DNA of 64,000 bases from Metopolophium dirhodum (Eukaryota > Arthropoda > Insecta > Hemiptera > Aphididae): positions 123,477,062 to 123,541,061 of the forward strand of contig NC_083560.1 in the NCBI RefSeq assembly GCF_019925205.1, in the 5' to 3' direction. Shown here piece after piece: positions 53,988 through 63,770 of the stretch (the stretch's first letter is position 1; each line of letters starts with the position of its first letter). Made by a program: the position numbers and the translations under genes. The notes under the pieces were generated by a model, which had not been told where the DNA came from, searched no databases, and saw only the letters and a list, made by a program, of their open reading frames with translations.

Positions 53988-54281
53988 TCATAAGTTATTA
54001 TAGGTACCTTGGAACGTGAGATTTCCCTCAAAACTACAGTGCTCTTGGAAAATGTTAATCCACGTCTTGTGGACATGCCAACGTCGGAGTGTCGGACTAA
54101 AACGTTTTGCTGGCGGAATATTATCTAGAATGCAGTAAAGCGTGAGGATAGCGACCGGCTCACGCTTCGACGACAACGCTGGTGGAGATGGCGGTTGCCG
54201 TTTCACTTTCGTCGAACTATCGCTTTCGTCGTGGCTAATTTGTGCACAGATGCACAGTCCAGTGGACGCTAAACGTGTCAA
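53988..54281 (-). other. CpG-rich open frame, candidate exon of unknown product
   Basis: A minus-strand frame open for 97 codons with a balanced amino-acid mix (SHDESDSSTKVKRQPPSPPA, later FSPTLRRWHVHKTWINIFQE). The coding-like part ends near TTCCAAG/GTACCT, a possible donor. A TATA-like TATAAAACC on the same strand lies at about 54341-54349, which would put transcription start near 54315. The first ATG downstream (near 54297) is in another frame, where only about 20 codons are open; in the long frame an upstream stop precedes any ATG. A plus-strand frame (54142-54375) is open over the same DNA. No family is recognised. Confidence 0.3.
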
Positions 54282-54375
54282 CTTGGATTTCGCTCATGCC
54301 AAGAACAGTTTTTTTTTTTTAAAAATACATCTTTTGACGGTTTTATACAGCTGCGAACCCCGCACTGTGTCATGA

Positions 54376-57144
54376 CTATAACTATACCCGTCAATAGATG
54401 GCGTGGAAATTTTTCGGAAACTATTTCTAGTTCTATATTTTACTGTACATTATCAAACATCGAAACAAATAAAAATTAAAACCAAAATGTATACCTACAG
54501 AAAAAAGTAAAATGCTGGTATTAAGGTTTATACCCTATAGGTGTAAATTGTACATAAACATAATGTCAGTATACAAGGTAAGTATTTTACACATATACGA
54601 TTAAAATATATGCCTAAAAATATTACCAAGTTAAAGAAGCGAAAAAAGTAAAACACGATTATTTAAAATTAAAATTTACACAGGAAATATTAAAGCCTTT
54701 TCCAAGTCAAAATTGAAATCGGAAAAAGATAAAACCGGTTTTTAAAACTCAAATTGAAACCAGAAAAATATAAACCCATAATTATAACTGTAATTGAAAC
54801 AGGAAAATAAGAAAACAGGCATTTAAAACTAGGTAATAAATTAAGGAAATGAAAAATGAAACTAAAACACACATTTTTATTTCGGTTTCAAGCCTATTGT
54901 CTTGCTTTAATAACTACAAATAAACCATACAATAATATTATCAATTATCACATATTATACCTTATCATTATTATATAGTAATATATATATCGGCGTGGTT
55001 GAGAATATCGGTGATGGGTAATTTTATAATCAAACGCTTATCTGTATATATATAAAATATATATATAAAATGTCCTCATTTACTAATCAAGGTACAATAG
55101 TTACAGTCAAAACTATAATAGCTAGAGACTAGAAATTTTCATATTACCTTCGTACCACCGTATAGGAGTGCACCATATGAAAGGATTTTTCATAATTTGC
55201 ATTTTAAAGAGGGCCTCACACAGAGGTTTGTTGACGAATAATTTTTGTTTGTATAGTTTGTTTGTATAGTGTTACCATTAGTTACAAAAATAAAATTATA
55301 ATTACAATTGGATAAATTGTAGACCTGTATTTTATAGTTGGTCAAAATCACTCAAACTACCATGTTAAAAATATAATAAGTTTATATTTAAGAGAGTTTA
55401 AAAATATGTAAATTCACAGAAATTAAATTTGTCACGAGCAACGCCGTGTAGGATTAGCTATCATATTAAATATATTTAATTATAATAATAACTATTATAC
55501 CAATAAACTATGTTCTTTTTGTATACAGTCTACTCGCTTAAAAGTTAACTGTATACCTCATAAATTGTGTATACAATTTAATTTACTTTATACTTCAGTA
55601 GTTGTGAAATAGAAATATTCATTGAATAAATAATTTGAGTTGAAATCAAGTATGTAGCTAATACAATTTATTTTTAATTTATTTGTTTATCGTGCAGGTC
55701 TCCAGTTTCAAAATGTTATTTATATTATCTTGATTTCATGGATTTGTAAAAAAAACGATAAGGTATGAAATTTGGTGTCGCATAGAAACAATTCAAAACA
55801 TTGTTGTAAATAACATCATGTCCAAATAAGTATCCAAGACTCTAGGGAAAAGTTAAGAACGTAGATCAATCTTATATCGCTGTTCTTATATGTATCAGTT
55901 GCAAAATATCAAATAGTGTATGCATGCGTCATAAAGCTAGAGAGATGAACGATAAACCAGCAACAATTTATCACAACAATATTGCAAGTGTTCTTGTTGA
56001 AATTGGCTCACAGCTATCAAACATTTTGTCCAGTCCAAAAAAATGAAAAGGGTACTCTTATAAATGTACCAATAAGACAATTTTTTATGTTCCGATTTAT
56101 CCAGAAAATTAACGCCAACCCTGAGATTACTAAAATTAGTACTTACCTATTGACAATAACAAGAAAATAACAGTTCTTTTAGTATTATTTTTAAGGTTGT
56201 GGATTATTTGTAGTTTCAAACGCTTTTGGAACCTTATAGGCAAGTTTTAAATAATTGTTTATGTGTTTATATCATACATAAGTCAGTTATACGTACATTT
56301 ATTTCCATTGTCCATTATTGTTTATCTTCACAGTAAACGTAGACTTGCATTAAATTTTTATTCAAATTTTAATTTAAATATCTTATGTTACCAAATATTT
56401 TTGATTGCTTTTAAATCAACCAGAGGAATAAAACCAGTGTAGTCTGTATAAAACATAAAAAACTTTATTCTGATAATAGCCAAGTTCAATAGTTTGAATA
56501 ATTGAGGTTAATGAGTTCCAAATATTTCGAGAAGTTAAATAGCATTTCGGAAAAAGTTAATGCATTTTATGTAGAAACAATCAATGGAAACTAAATTAAT
56601 GTTTTCACCAAATCAAAATGTGGTAAATGTACTTCAGAAACTTAGGTCATTAAATAATAATAGGTACCTATACTAGATGAAACATCAAATTCGGTTAAGG
56701 GTTAGAATAATACAAATATCTTAAGACTAATTTCTAATTATACGTGAGACGACTAAAAAACTTTATAAATTTATTACAGCGATGTAAAATAAGACAAATA
56801 GACTAGATAGACACATGCAATTACATTGTATTGTGTATTATAGCGAGTGCTTGGATATAAACACATCGAGGATTCTAAATATTCAAGAGACAAGAGTTCT
56901 TAAACGCCATGTATTATTCATTTATAAATTGTTATTTAAATTTATTTAATTAAACTATATAATTTATTATTCATATTTTGTACTTGTTGTAATTTAGTTG
57001 TAATTTATAACGCCCACAGTGTCTGTCTGTCCACCGCCAAAAAGTTTCCACAGACACCTGCAGTTACATTTTTGATTTATATAATATTATATAATATACA
57101 TTTGTTTAGAATTACCACATCCGCACCACGCAACAACTACACAA
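54376..57144. other. AT-rich stretch without assigned genes
   Basis: TA-rich runs near 55045-55070 and repeat-like sequence at 55075-55220. A 62-codon frame at 55982-56170 lacks supporting features. Confidence 0.5.
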
Positions 57145-57417
57145 TTACAAATAGGTACGTCTTCTTCGTAAAACAACACTGATTAAAATATAATACTCAA
57201 ACTGTTTAACCGATATAGTTATCTCCTCTTGCATCCCAAATCTCGTTGAAACCGCGTCCGTCGTAAGTCCTCGGGACTCATCCAAATTTGACAAGTAAAC
57301 GCGTATCGATATTGTTTCGATCGGTAACCGCGGTAAACGATAAAAGTTGTAGTCAACCGTCGTTGTAGACGAATTTTTGTCGTGGGTATATGTATATATT
57401 ATGATTATTTTTTTTTG
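57145..57417 (-). other. CpG-rich block with a long stop-free minus-strand frame
   Basis: One minus-strand frame is open for about 91 codons (57417 to the stop at 57145-57147) and includes VDYNFYRLPRLPIETISIRV followed by YLSNLDESRGLTTDAVSTRF. It lacks an early ATG and shows no canonical donor. The plus strand has a donor-like CGTC/GTAAGT at 57257-57266. It could be a coding exon, an untranslated first exon or a promoter island. No family is recognised. Confidence 0.28.
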
Positions 57418-59469
57418 CTATAATATTTTAAATGCATGTACAACACGCGGACAGTTTATTACAAAACATTAGGTACAGTGTATAGCCGACACACATATTA
57501 TATTATGTAGGCATGTAATGTACCTGCATATAAAATATATTATAATACAGGCATGACCGTATAAAATAGACGATAAAATAACACAATAACCGATGAACAG
57601 CGTAATTTATACCGAAAAAATATTATAATCAGTAGTTTATTGTTTTCTGTCAAATGTTTTGAACGAATGTCCTCGCCCTATATTATATGGATTGTGTTGT
57701 AGGAAGGTACATACAAAGTCGTTTTCTATGTAAATATATATATATGTGTTGTATATGTATATATCGTACAGATACGCAGCCTCGATTTTTTTAGGAAAAC
57801 TCGTAGCGATCTGACGGTAACGTGTTTAATATAAAAAAAATATAGGCTTAAATTGTTTTGCAAAAACGCATTTATTCATTTTTTCATTTTTATTAAAAAT
57901 AATGTTCTGTGAAAATAACATAAAACTTATTAGGGTGAACTGCAAAAAATATTAGTTTTCATCAGTATTATACGTACAATGCACGTTATTATCGTTATTT
58001 AATATTGAAATATTTTTATTCCTGTTTTTATGATCATAAAAAGTTGTATTGACATTTTAAATCGTCACTTTAGAATCTCCGTGAAGCGAGAAAGGTAATA
58101 GTTGTTTTTTTTTAAAAAATACATTTACAAAAGAATATAACATATTATATACGGACAACCAGTAGTTTAGACGTATTTGAAAAGCTTATAACATAACGCA
58201 ATGCGATTGATTATCAAATGCTATTTATTAATTTTACTCTAAATTGTATTTCGTACTTTGTTTGAAAATACAAATATCTCTGAATATTGTAGAACTAGAA
58301 ACCATTTTTTTGAAATAATAAGATAGTTATAAGATTACTTTTCCAAAAATTATTGTAGATCAAAAAATAGGACAGTAATATGCAGATGAAAACTGTCGAA
58401 TAAAGAAGAGACGATTTTTTACGGGAGAACAAAAAAAAAACAATTTATATTTTTCTTAGAAAATAGAGTGCATAATATGTGTTATATAAACGGGATCGTT
58501 TCAATCGTAGTCAAATATTGACATGAATATTATACACGAACTTGTACAGCGATCATAGTAATCATAGTTTTGACTTAAATATTTAATTTCATGGAATAAT
58601 TTTGTGTTTTTGTAGTAAATTTAAAGACTATATAGTTATTAATTAAATACCACGAACATTGCTTTCAACCAATCAGTGGTATTTATTCGTACTCAAAATA
58701 GCTCCGTGTACGACGTATATCGTCGACATTTTAATAATGTTAATAAATAAACACTAAAGTTTATATAATTTATTAAGTTGTGGGTCCGTTATATTAACAC
58801 AGAAAACAACTTACACATCAGACTGGATACTACTACCCAAACTACAATATAAAGTAAAATATTTAGTTTGCTGTAGTTATAATAGTTATTGCTGTAACAA
58901 TAGGGGCGTGGGACTTGAGCACCCGTAAAAATATTTGAATGGATGCGGAGACCCGTTAGAATTTAGACCAGATGGAAATATTCATATTTTCTGAAAAAAT
59001 TCGACGTTTATTAATAATTAATAATAGTTGATAATAATATTATGATAAACTTGTAATTATTAATTATTATTAATACAATAGAATATAGAATAGATGAATG
59101 ATTATAATAACAAAGTCTATTTTATAATCTGGTTCAGCATAAACCTCTAGCAGTCTTTGAGTTTATCAGCATGCATTACCAAATACTACAGCAAACAACT
59201 GTTATAGATTAAATTACTGTTTTCATTTTAAATTTTTTCAGTAAAATGGAATGCCACTAAAGATATTTTACTAAAGTTTTCATATTATTATTATTAAATA
59301 TTAACTGTGATTGGATGTGAAAAATAACATAAATCGTTTAATATATTTTTTTGGTATTAGCAAATAGATAATGATACTGATGGAAGCTTGATGCATACAT
59401 CTAGTACTAAGAGAACAATGAGTACCTACGTATAATTATTTGTATTTTTTTGGTTTTGTTCTGGTCTTC
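57418..59469. other. AT-rich stretch without assigned genes
   Basis: No splice-flanked open frame, repeat family or RNA gene was recognised. Confidence 0.5.
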
Positions 59470-59610
59470 TTTTCACGTACGTTTTCACGGTTTCTCGTCC
59501 GTCTGCATGCGCTGATGACCCGTAAAAGTTCCACTTTCAGAGAACACTTTTGAGCACATTTACGGTTTCTTATCCATATGTGTCAGCCAGTGTCTTATCA
59601 ATGTGCCGTT
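59470..59610 (-). pseudogene. Decayed continuation of the zinc-finger array
   Basis: After the stop the same frame continues as the remainder of finger 5 (NGTLIRHWLTH). Finger 6 follows, with its first Cys position lost next to a stop (MCSKVFSESGTFTGH, then QRMQTDEKP and another stop). At least three in-frame stops show that the array was once longer. Confidence 0.75.
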
Positions 59611-60006
59611 TTAATTGAAAGACTTGTCGCCAACTTCACATGAGTAAGACCCATCTCCCGTGTGGGTCCGCCTGTGCCTTGTCAATGTGGAGTTTTGATT
59701 AAATGACTTGTCACAAACTGCACACGAGTATGGTTCATCTCCAGTATGCGTCAGCCGGTGCCTTGTCAATGTACCGTTTTGATTAAATGACTTATTGCAA
59801 ACTTCACATGAGTACGGTTTATCTCCCGTGTGCATCCTCCGGTGCCTTGTCAACGTGCTTTTTTGATCAAACAACTTGTCGCAAACTTCACATGCGTACG
59901 GTTTCTTCCTCATGTGTGTCAACCAGTGATTTATCAAAATCTTGCTGTCATTAAAGGACTTGTCACACATTTCAAATGGGCACTGTCTCTCGCTCAAGAT
60001 TGTCAT
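59611..60006 (-). CDS. C2H2 zinc-finger protein, short, probably decaying
   Basis: A 131-codon frame from an ATG at 60006. Finger 1 is atypical (C-X4-C, then H-X3-H). Fingers 2-4 are classical C-X2-C-X12-H-X3-H with linkers HTGDKPY/HTGDEPY. A fifth starts but has lost its second Cys (CEVGDK), and the frame stops at FN-stop. Fingers 2-4 carry almost identical recognition helices (QKSTLTR, QNGTLTR, QNSTLTR), so they would favour nearly the same DNA triplet. C2H2 arrays are usually nuclear DNA-binding transcription factors. In-frame sequence upstream of the ATG (HQNELSHRSR) resembles more of the protein before a stop, so the true 5' part may be spliced or lost. No partner domain is seen. Confidence 0.6.
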   Translation of the reverse strand: MTILSERQCPFEMCDKSFNDSKILINHWLTHMRKKPYACEVCDKLFDQKSTLTRHRRMHTGDKPYSCEVCNKSFNQNGTLTRHRLTHTGDEPYSCAVCDKSFNQNSTLTRHRRTHTGDGSYSCEVGDKSFN

Positions 60007-60376
60007 ACGGCTACGATGAGATAGTTCGTTTTGATGCTTTTAATTCCAAATAAGAAAAGTCACCTTTATCACTTCTATTTGCTATGGTCTGCCGAATAGT
60101 ATTTGCACCGATTGAAAGTTAACAACGTTCAAACTTATTAATTCATGTACGTACATAACTAACTACATTCATACGATGACATGGTTACTAGACTATTCTG
60201 TTTATGGCTAAATATAATTTACTATCATCGCCTGGTGTTTAAGCAGTATTTTTTGTACTCTACCATTTAAAACTATAATTATAAAAAAATAAAGAAAACT
60301 AATCTAAAAAAATTAGTAAGCTATAAATATATAACGGTTTCTGAGGTATATCTGAGTAACCGTCACTATTAAAAAA
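60007..60376. other. Spacer between the zinc-finger array and the repeat/LTR element
   Basis: AT-rich. Nothing recognised except a few residues of possible zinc-finger upstream coding near 60007-60040. Confidence 0.5.
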
Positions 60377-60520
60377 AAGGGGGCTACCTAGTATGTAACC
60401 ACTCTGCTATACAGTTGTTCTTGTCGTTAATCAGAAAGTCACTGTAATATACGTGTTAAATTTGAATTCAATGATTTACATTGAATATGAAGAATGATTT
60501 TAAGTGAAGGCCTAAGCCTT
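60377..60520 (+). repeat. Dispersed repeat family (core ATTCTGAGCGGAG), diverged copy
   Basis: It shares the ordered words CTCTGCTATACAGTTG, GTCACTGTAATATACG and TTAAATTTGAATTCAATG, ending in a diverged ATGATTTTAAGTGAAGGC core. Confidence 0.6.
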
Positions 60521-60928
60521 GCTGACTTCTAAGTAAACCTATATTATCAAGTAAAATAAATGTAAGATATATTAAATTGATATTGAAGTAATTTATTTTG
60601 CTATTAGGTTGAATTAATTTTTTTCAAAAACATTTAATTTTGAAATTTTATTGCGCGTTTAAAGTATAATAATATACTTTAAAATTTTCAAGTATCCATG
60701 AATAATATTTTAAAGAAGATAATTTTAATTATCATAACAGTTATCATACGATCTCAAAAATATTTTATTTCATCAAAGATAATTTAAATTAAATTCATCC
60801 GTTAGGTATATCATATAGTGATAACAATATTGTGCGGTCAGGACCTTGGTAACAATCTATAGACCTTGGGTAACAACAGTCAGATTGTCTTATCAGATAA
60901 ATCGCGAAAGTAAAGAAACGAGTGTGCG

Positions 60929-61213
60929 ATGGGAAACGAAACGGAAAATGCGATCAGTTCGCCGAGCCAAAGCGACTGGAGTGCTTTGATGCATGCGATG
61001 CTCGAACAGAACCGATTACGCGAGCAACAAATGGAACTAATCATAACCAAACTAATGGACAACCAAAAGAACACGACCCCGTTGATGGTGCCAAATTTAA
61101 CGATAACGATACCGATGTTCAGCGGTGAGACTGGAGATACCTATGCGGCTGTGGAATGGCTAAATGCTTTGAAAACCGTCGCGCAGTTAAACCGCTTGAT
61201 ACGAGTGCGTTAG
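60929..61213 (+). pseudogene. gag: Ty3/gypsy gag, N-terminal part
   Basis: Starts MGNETENAISSPSQSDWSAL. A Gln-rich helix (MLEQNRLREQQMELI) leads into IPMFSGETGDTYAAVEWLNA, the typical entry to a retrotransposon Gag (F.G......W). The reading frame is lost at about 61195-61213; the expected continuation (EAGR..) is found in another frame. Confidence 0.8.
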
Positions 61214-61230
61214 AAGCGGGACGTTAGTAT

Positions 61231-61578
61231 TTGGAGGGTGCAGCGAGACATTGGTACCTGAGCCACATGACCGAACTTACAACATTTGAGCAATTTTCTA
61301 CGTCATTCGAAGCTATGTTCATGGGTAAAGAGAGTATCATAGAAACATGGAAAAGAATGTATGAGCGCGTCCAACAGAAGAACGAAACTGTTTTCGCCTA
61401 CTTTCATGATAAAGTTCGAATGTGTCATTGACTGAACTTATCAAGGAGCGAAACAAAAAAAATGATTTGCGTCGGGTTACATTCAAGAGATATGGCATGT
61501 GCGTTGATGGGAAATGGTCATGTATTTGAAGAGGGATTAATTGTGGATATTCATGCATTCAACGAAAAAAAAACTTAA
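61231..61578 (+). pseudogene. gag: Ty3/gypsy gag, middle part in a second frame
   Basis: EGAARHWYLSHM...FEQF is the hallmark Gag segment (G.A..WY......W..F). It follows an in-frame TAG at 61225-61227. The frame then meets TGA at 61429-61431 and continues as CVGLHSRDMACALMGNGHVF to TAA at 61576-61578. It is therefore broken by a frameshift and at least two stops. Confidence 0.78.
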
Positions 61579-61732
61579 ATCGTGGTGAACGTTTTCGCAA
61601 TACGTCAACTACAAGTAAACAAGGAATTGTCGTGAAAAGTGGAATTGGACCAAAGACGAACTTCGAAAGATCTGATGCAAACACGAGTACTACAGGTAGA
61701 AATTATCTGCGAAAAACCAACGATGGACCACG

Positions 61733-61848
61733 ATGTTATAATTGCCAGCAGACTGGACACATTTCGAGGGATTGTGCACAATGCACAACCACGACGACCA
61801 CTGAAGTGTAATAAGTGTGAGTCGGAAGGACATACAGCAAAATATTGT
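61733..61848 (+). pseudogene. gag: Gag nucleocapsid: two CCHC zinc knuckles in different frames
   Basis: Knuckle 1 (61733-61774) reads CYNCQQTGHISRDC. Knuckle 2 (61807-61848) reads CNKCESEGHTAKYC. Both fit C-X2-C-X4-H-X4-C, which binds nucleic acid in Gag. They lie in different frames, showing an indel between them. Confidence 0.85.
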
Positions 61849-61937
61849 TAAGTAACCAACTGCACCGGATGTCAGTTTAGTGAGACTAGGAGCAAGCTCA
61901 TGTATTATGATACTGATTAGATTTGATACTGTATTAG

Positions 61938-63014
61938 ACACCTGTCAAAGGTCTAGTTGATACTGGAAGTGCATTTTCTATTATAAAGAAAACTGTTGCA
62001 GAATCTTACGGACTGAGGGTTCAACCTAAAACAGTGAACATGTACGTTTATGGGAATGCACGATCAGTGGTGAGTTGTGGCGAAACTCAAGCAACCATTA
62101 TACGTGTCGATGAAGTGAGTGAGCTGATCACACTGGTGGTAGTCGACGACCAAGTTCAACAATATAACATGATCATCGGGCGCTTCTTTACAGATTGTGA
62201 AAATGTCACATTCATTAAAACCACGGATCAGTTGCAGTTTGCCTATGGTATGATGATGCCGTACCAGGAGGGTAACGTTCCATGTGAGTCGGGTAGCAAA
62301 CAAATAGTGCGAGTTGCTTGCAAATCCAAAAATATACCAGCAAAAAGTATGAAAGTGGTAAAAGTGAATACCGGTGAGCATAGTCTAGAGGTAATGCTCA
62401 TCAATGATGAAGATGCCGATATAAGGCTGAACATAGGCCAATCAATAGGAGTTATACGCGAAGGTCAGAACTCAATTGAAAACAACCACGACCTGAAGGC
62501 ACCAATAACTGCGAATATGGTGAAGTATGGTTCAACGTTTACTGAAGAAGAAGTGGACAGGCTAGTACAACTGTTAAATCAATACTGTGAGTGGTTTGCA
62601 TTTAACTTGAAAGAGCTCGGGTGTACGGATGTCCTAGCAATGGATATCGTAGATGATGGTAATCCAGTTATGAGTAAGCCATATCGTGCCAGTGCATCCG
62701 AACGGGATACAATCAGCCAAATAGTGCAAGAATGGAAAGAAGCAGGTATGGTTACGGAGACGATATCCACGTATGCGTCGCCTGTACTGTTGGTGACAAA
62801 AAAAGACGGGGACGCAAGACTTGTGGTAGATTACAGAAAATTAAATGGCCAAACGATACGAAAAGTGTTTCCTACTCCTAACCTGGACGAGCACTTAGAA
62901 ATGTTGTATGGGGTGACATTGTTTACTACTCTTGACCTTGCCTCGGGTTACCTGCAGGTACCTCTGACCGAAGCGGCGAAAGAAAAAACTGCGTTTATTA
63001 CAACTAGTGAGTAA
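61938..63014 (+). pseudogene. pol: Ty3/gypsy pol: protease and N-terminal reverse transcriptase
   Basis: This is the longest open frame in the window (about 358 codons; the first ATG is only at 62034, inside the protease). The aspartic protease active site GLVDTGSAFSII is at about 61950-61985. IIGRFF at about 62172-62189 corresponds to the later protease motif. Reverse transcriptase begins near PYRASASERDTI. LLVTKKDGDARLVVDYRKLN is the first conserved RT block, and FTTLDLASGYLQVPL carries the first catalytic Asp. The frame stops at 63012-63014; GQFERMVFGLMQN continues in frame after that stop. The catalytic YxDD, RNase H and integrase core are missing. Confidence 0.88.
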
Positions 63015-63185
63015 GGGCAATTTGAACGAATGGTTTTTGGTCTTATGCAAAACTGACTTTTAAGTTGGGGTATACTGGGATACATGCTGTCGGCAGATGG
63101 AGTATTGCATCATGTCACCAAATTTGATGAATGGGATTCGATGGCAGAAATCCAGAGCAAGATAAGGGAGCGCATTGCAAAATAA
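63015..63185 (+). pseudogene. pol: Deletion-junction region of pol
   Basis: FERMVFGLMQN ends at a stop near 63056. Next comes GYMLSADGV (about 63079-63105), resembling the RT thumb motif (LGH..S..G). It runs directly into FDEWDSMAEIQSKIRERI, which resembles the region before the integrase C-terminal domain. At least two internal deletions are implied, one before 63075 and one near 63105-63120. Confidence 0.65.
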
Positions 63186-63191
63186 CATCAA

Positions 63192-63476
63192 ATGTGGAAG
63201 CAATGGTTTGACTCCAGACATGTCAAACCAACATATTATGACATTGGAGAGGTGGTGTTTATAAGGAAGCCACCAGACGCTACGGGAGAACCAACCAAGC
63301 TACAATTTAAATGTCGTGGGCCACTAGTGATAACAGATGTATTGCCTAACGATATGTACCGAGTGTCAGGACTACGTACTGAGGCTGGGAAACGTTATGT
63401 AACAGTAGTACATGTGTCACTTATTAGGCTATCACCTACCAGAAAACGAAGAACCATTCGAAGAGATAATAAGTGA
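63192..63476 (+). pseudogene. pol: Ty3/gypsy integrase C-terminal domain
   Basis: MWKQWFDSRHVKPTYYDIGE followed by VVFIRKPP, then KCRGPLVITDVLPNDMYRVS and VVHVSLIRL. This is the usual integrase C-terminal module with GPxxI.....N..Y (GPY-type) and the final H...L. A stop precedes it at 63183-63185. The frame ends at 63474-63476 in a shifted reading of the tail. Confidence 0.8.
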
Positions 63477-63618
63477 CAAACAGGATGAAGATTCCGAATT
63501 GAGTGATGCACCAACTGCAGTGGACAAGGAGGATGAGCAGATAGAGTCAGCCAAGACACATTCCAAGCGAGAGAGGAAAACTCCAACTTGGCATACGTCG
63601 TACAAGATGTATAAATAA
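63440..63618 (+). pseudogene. pol: Acidic C-terminal tail of pol in a shifted frame
   Basis: ENEEPFEEIISDKQDEDSEL, then SKRERKTPTWHTSYKMYK and a stop at 63616-63618. The ending (RERKTPTW...Y) is like the end of many gypsy Pol proteins (R.R..P.W...Y). It is in a different frame from the integrase domain, so a small indel lies near 63440. Confidence 0.65.
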
Positions 63619-63770
63619 GATAAAGTAGTAATTTTCGCCCTTTTAATATTTCTTTGTTATGTATTTAAGAAAAAAAAAATTATGTATTATTAAGGATTAA
63701 GTATTATGATAAATGTATTATGTACCATGTTCATTTAAGTGAGGGCACTTAATTTATTAGGACGCCCGAA

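Noticed and set aside
57000..57060. Hairpin GTGTCTGT...ACAGACAC as a microRNA precursor
   Set aside because: The stem is only about 8 bp with a GC-rich unpaired loop, too short for a pre-miRNA.
60880..61074. Minus-strand frames opposite the LTR element
   Set aside because: They are shadows of the gag/pol reading on the plus strand, which has recognisable motifs.
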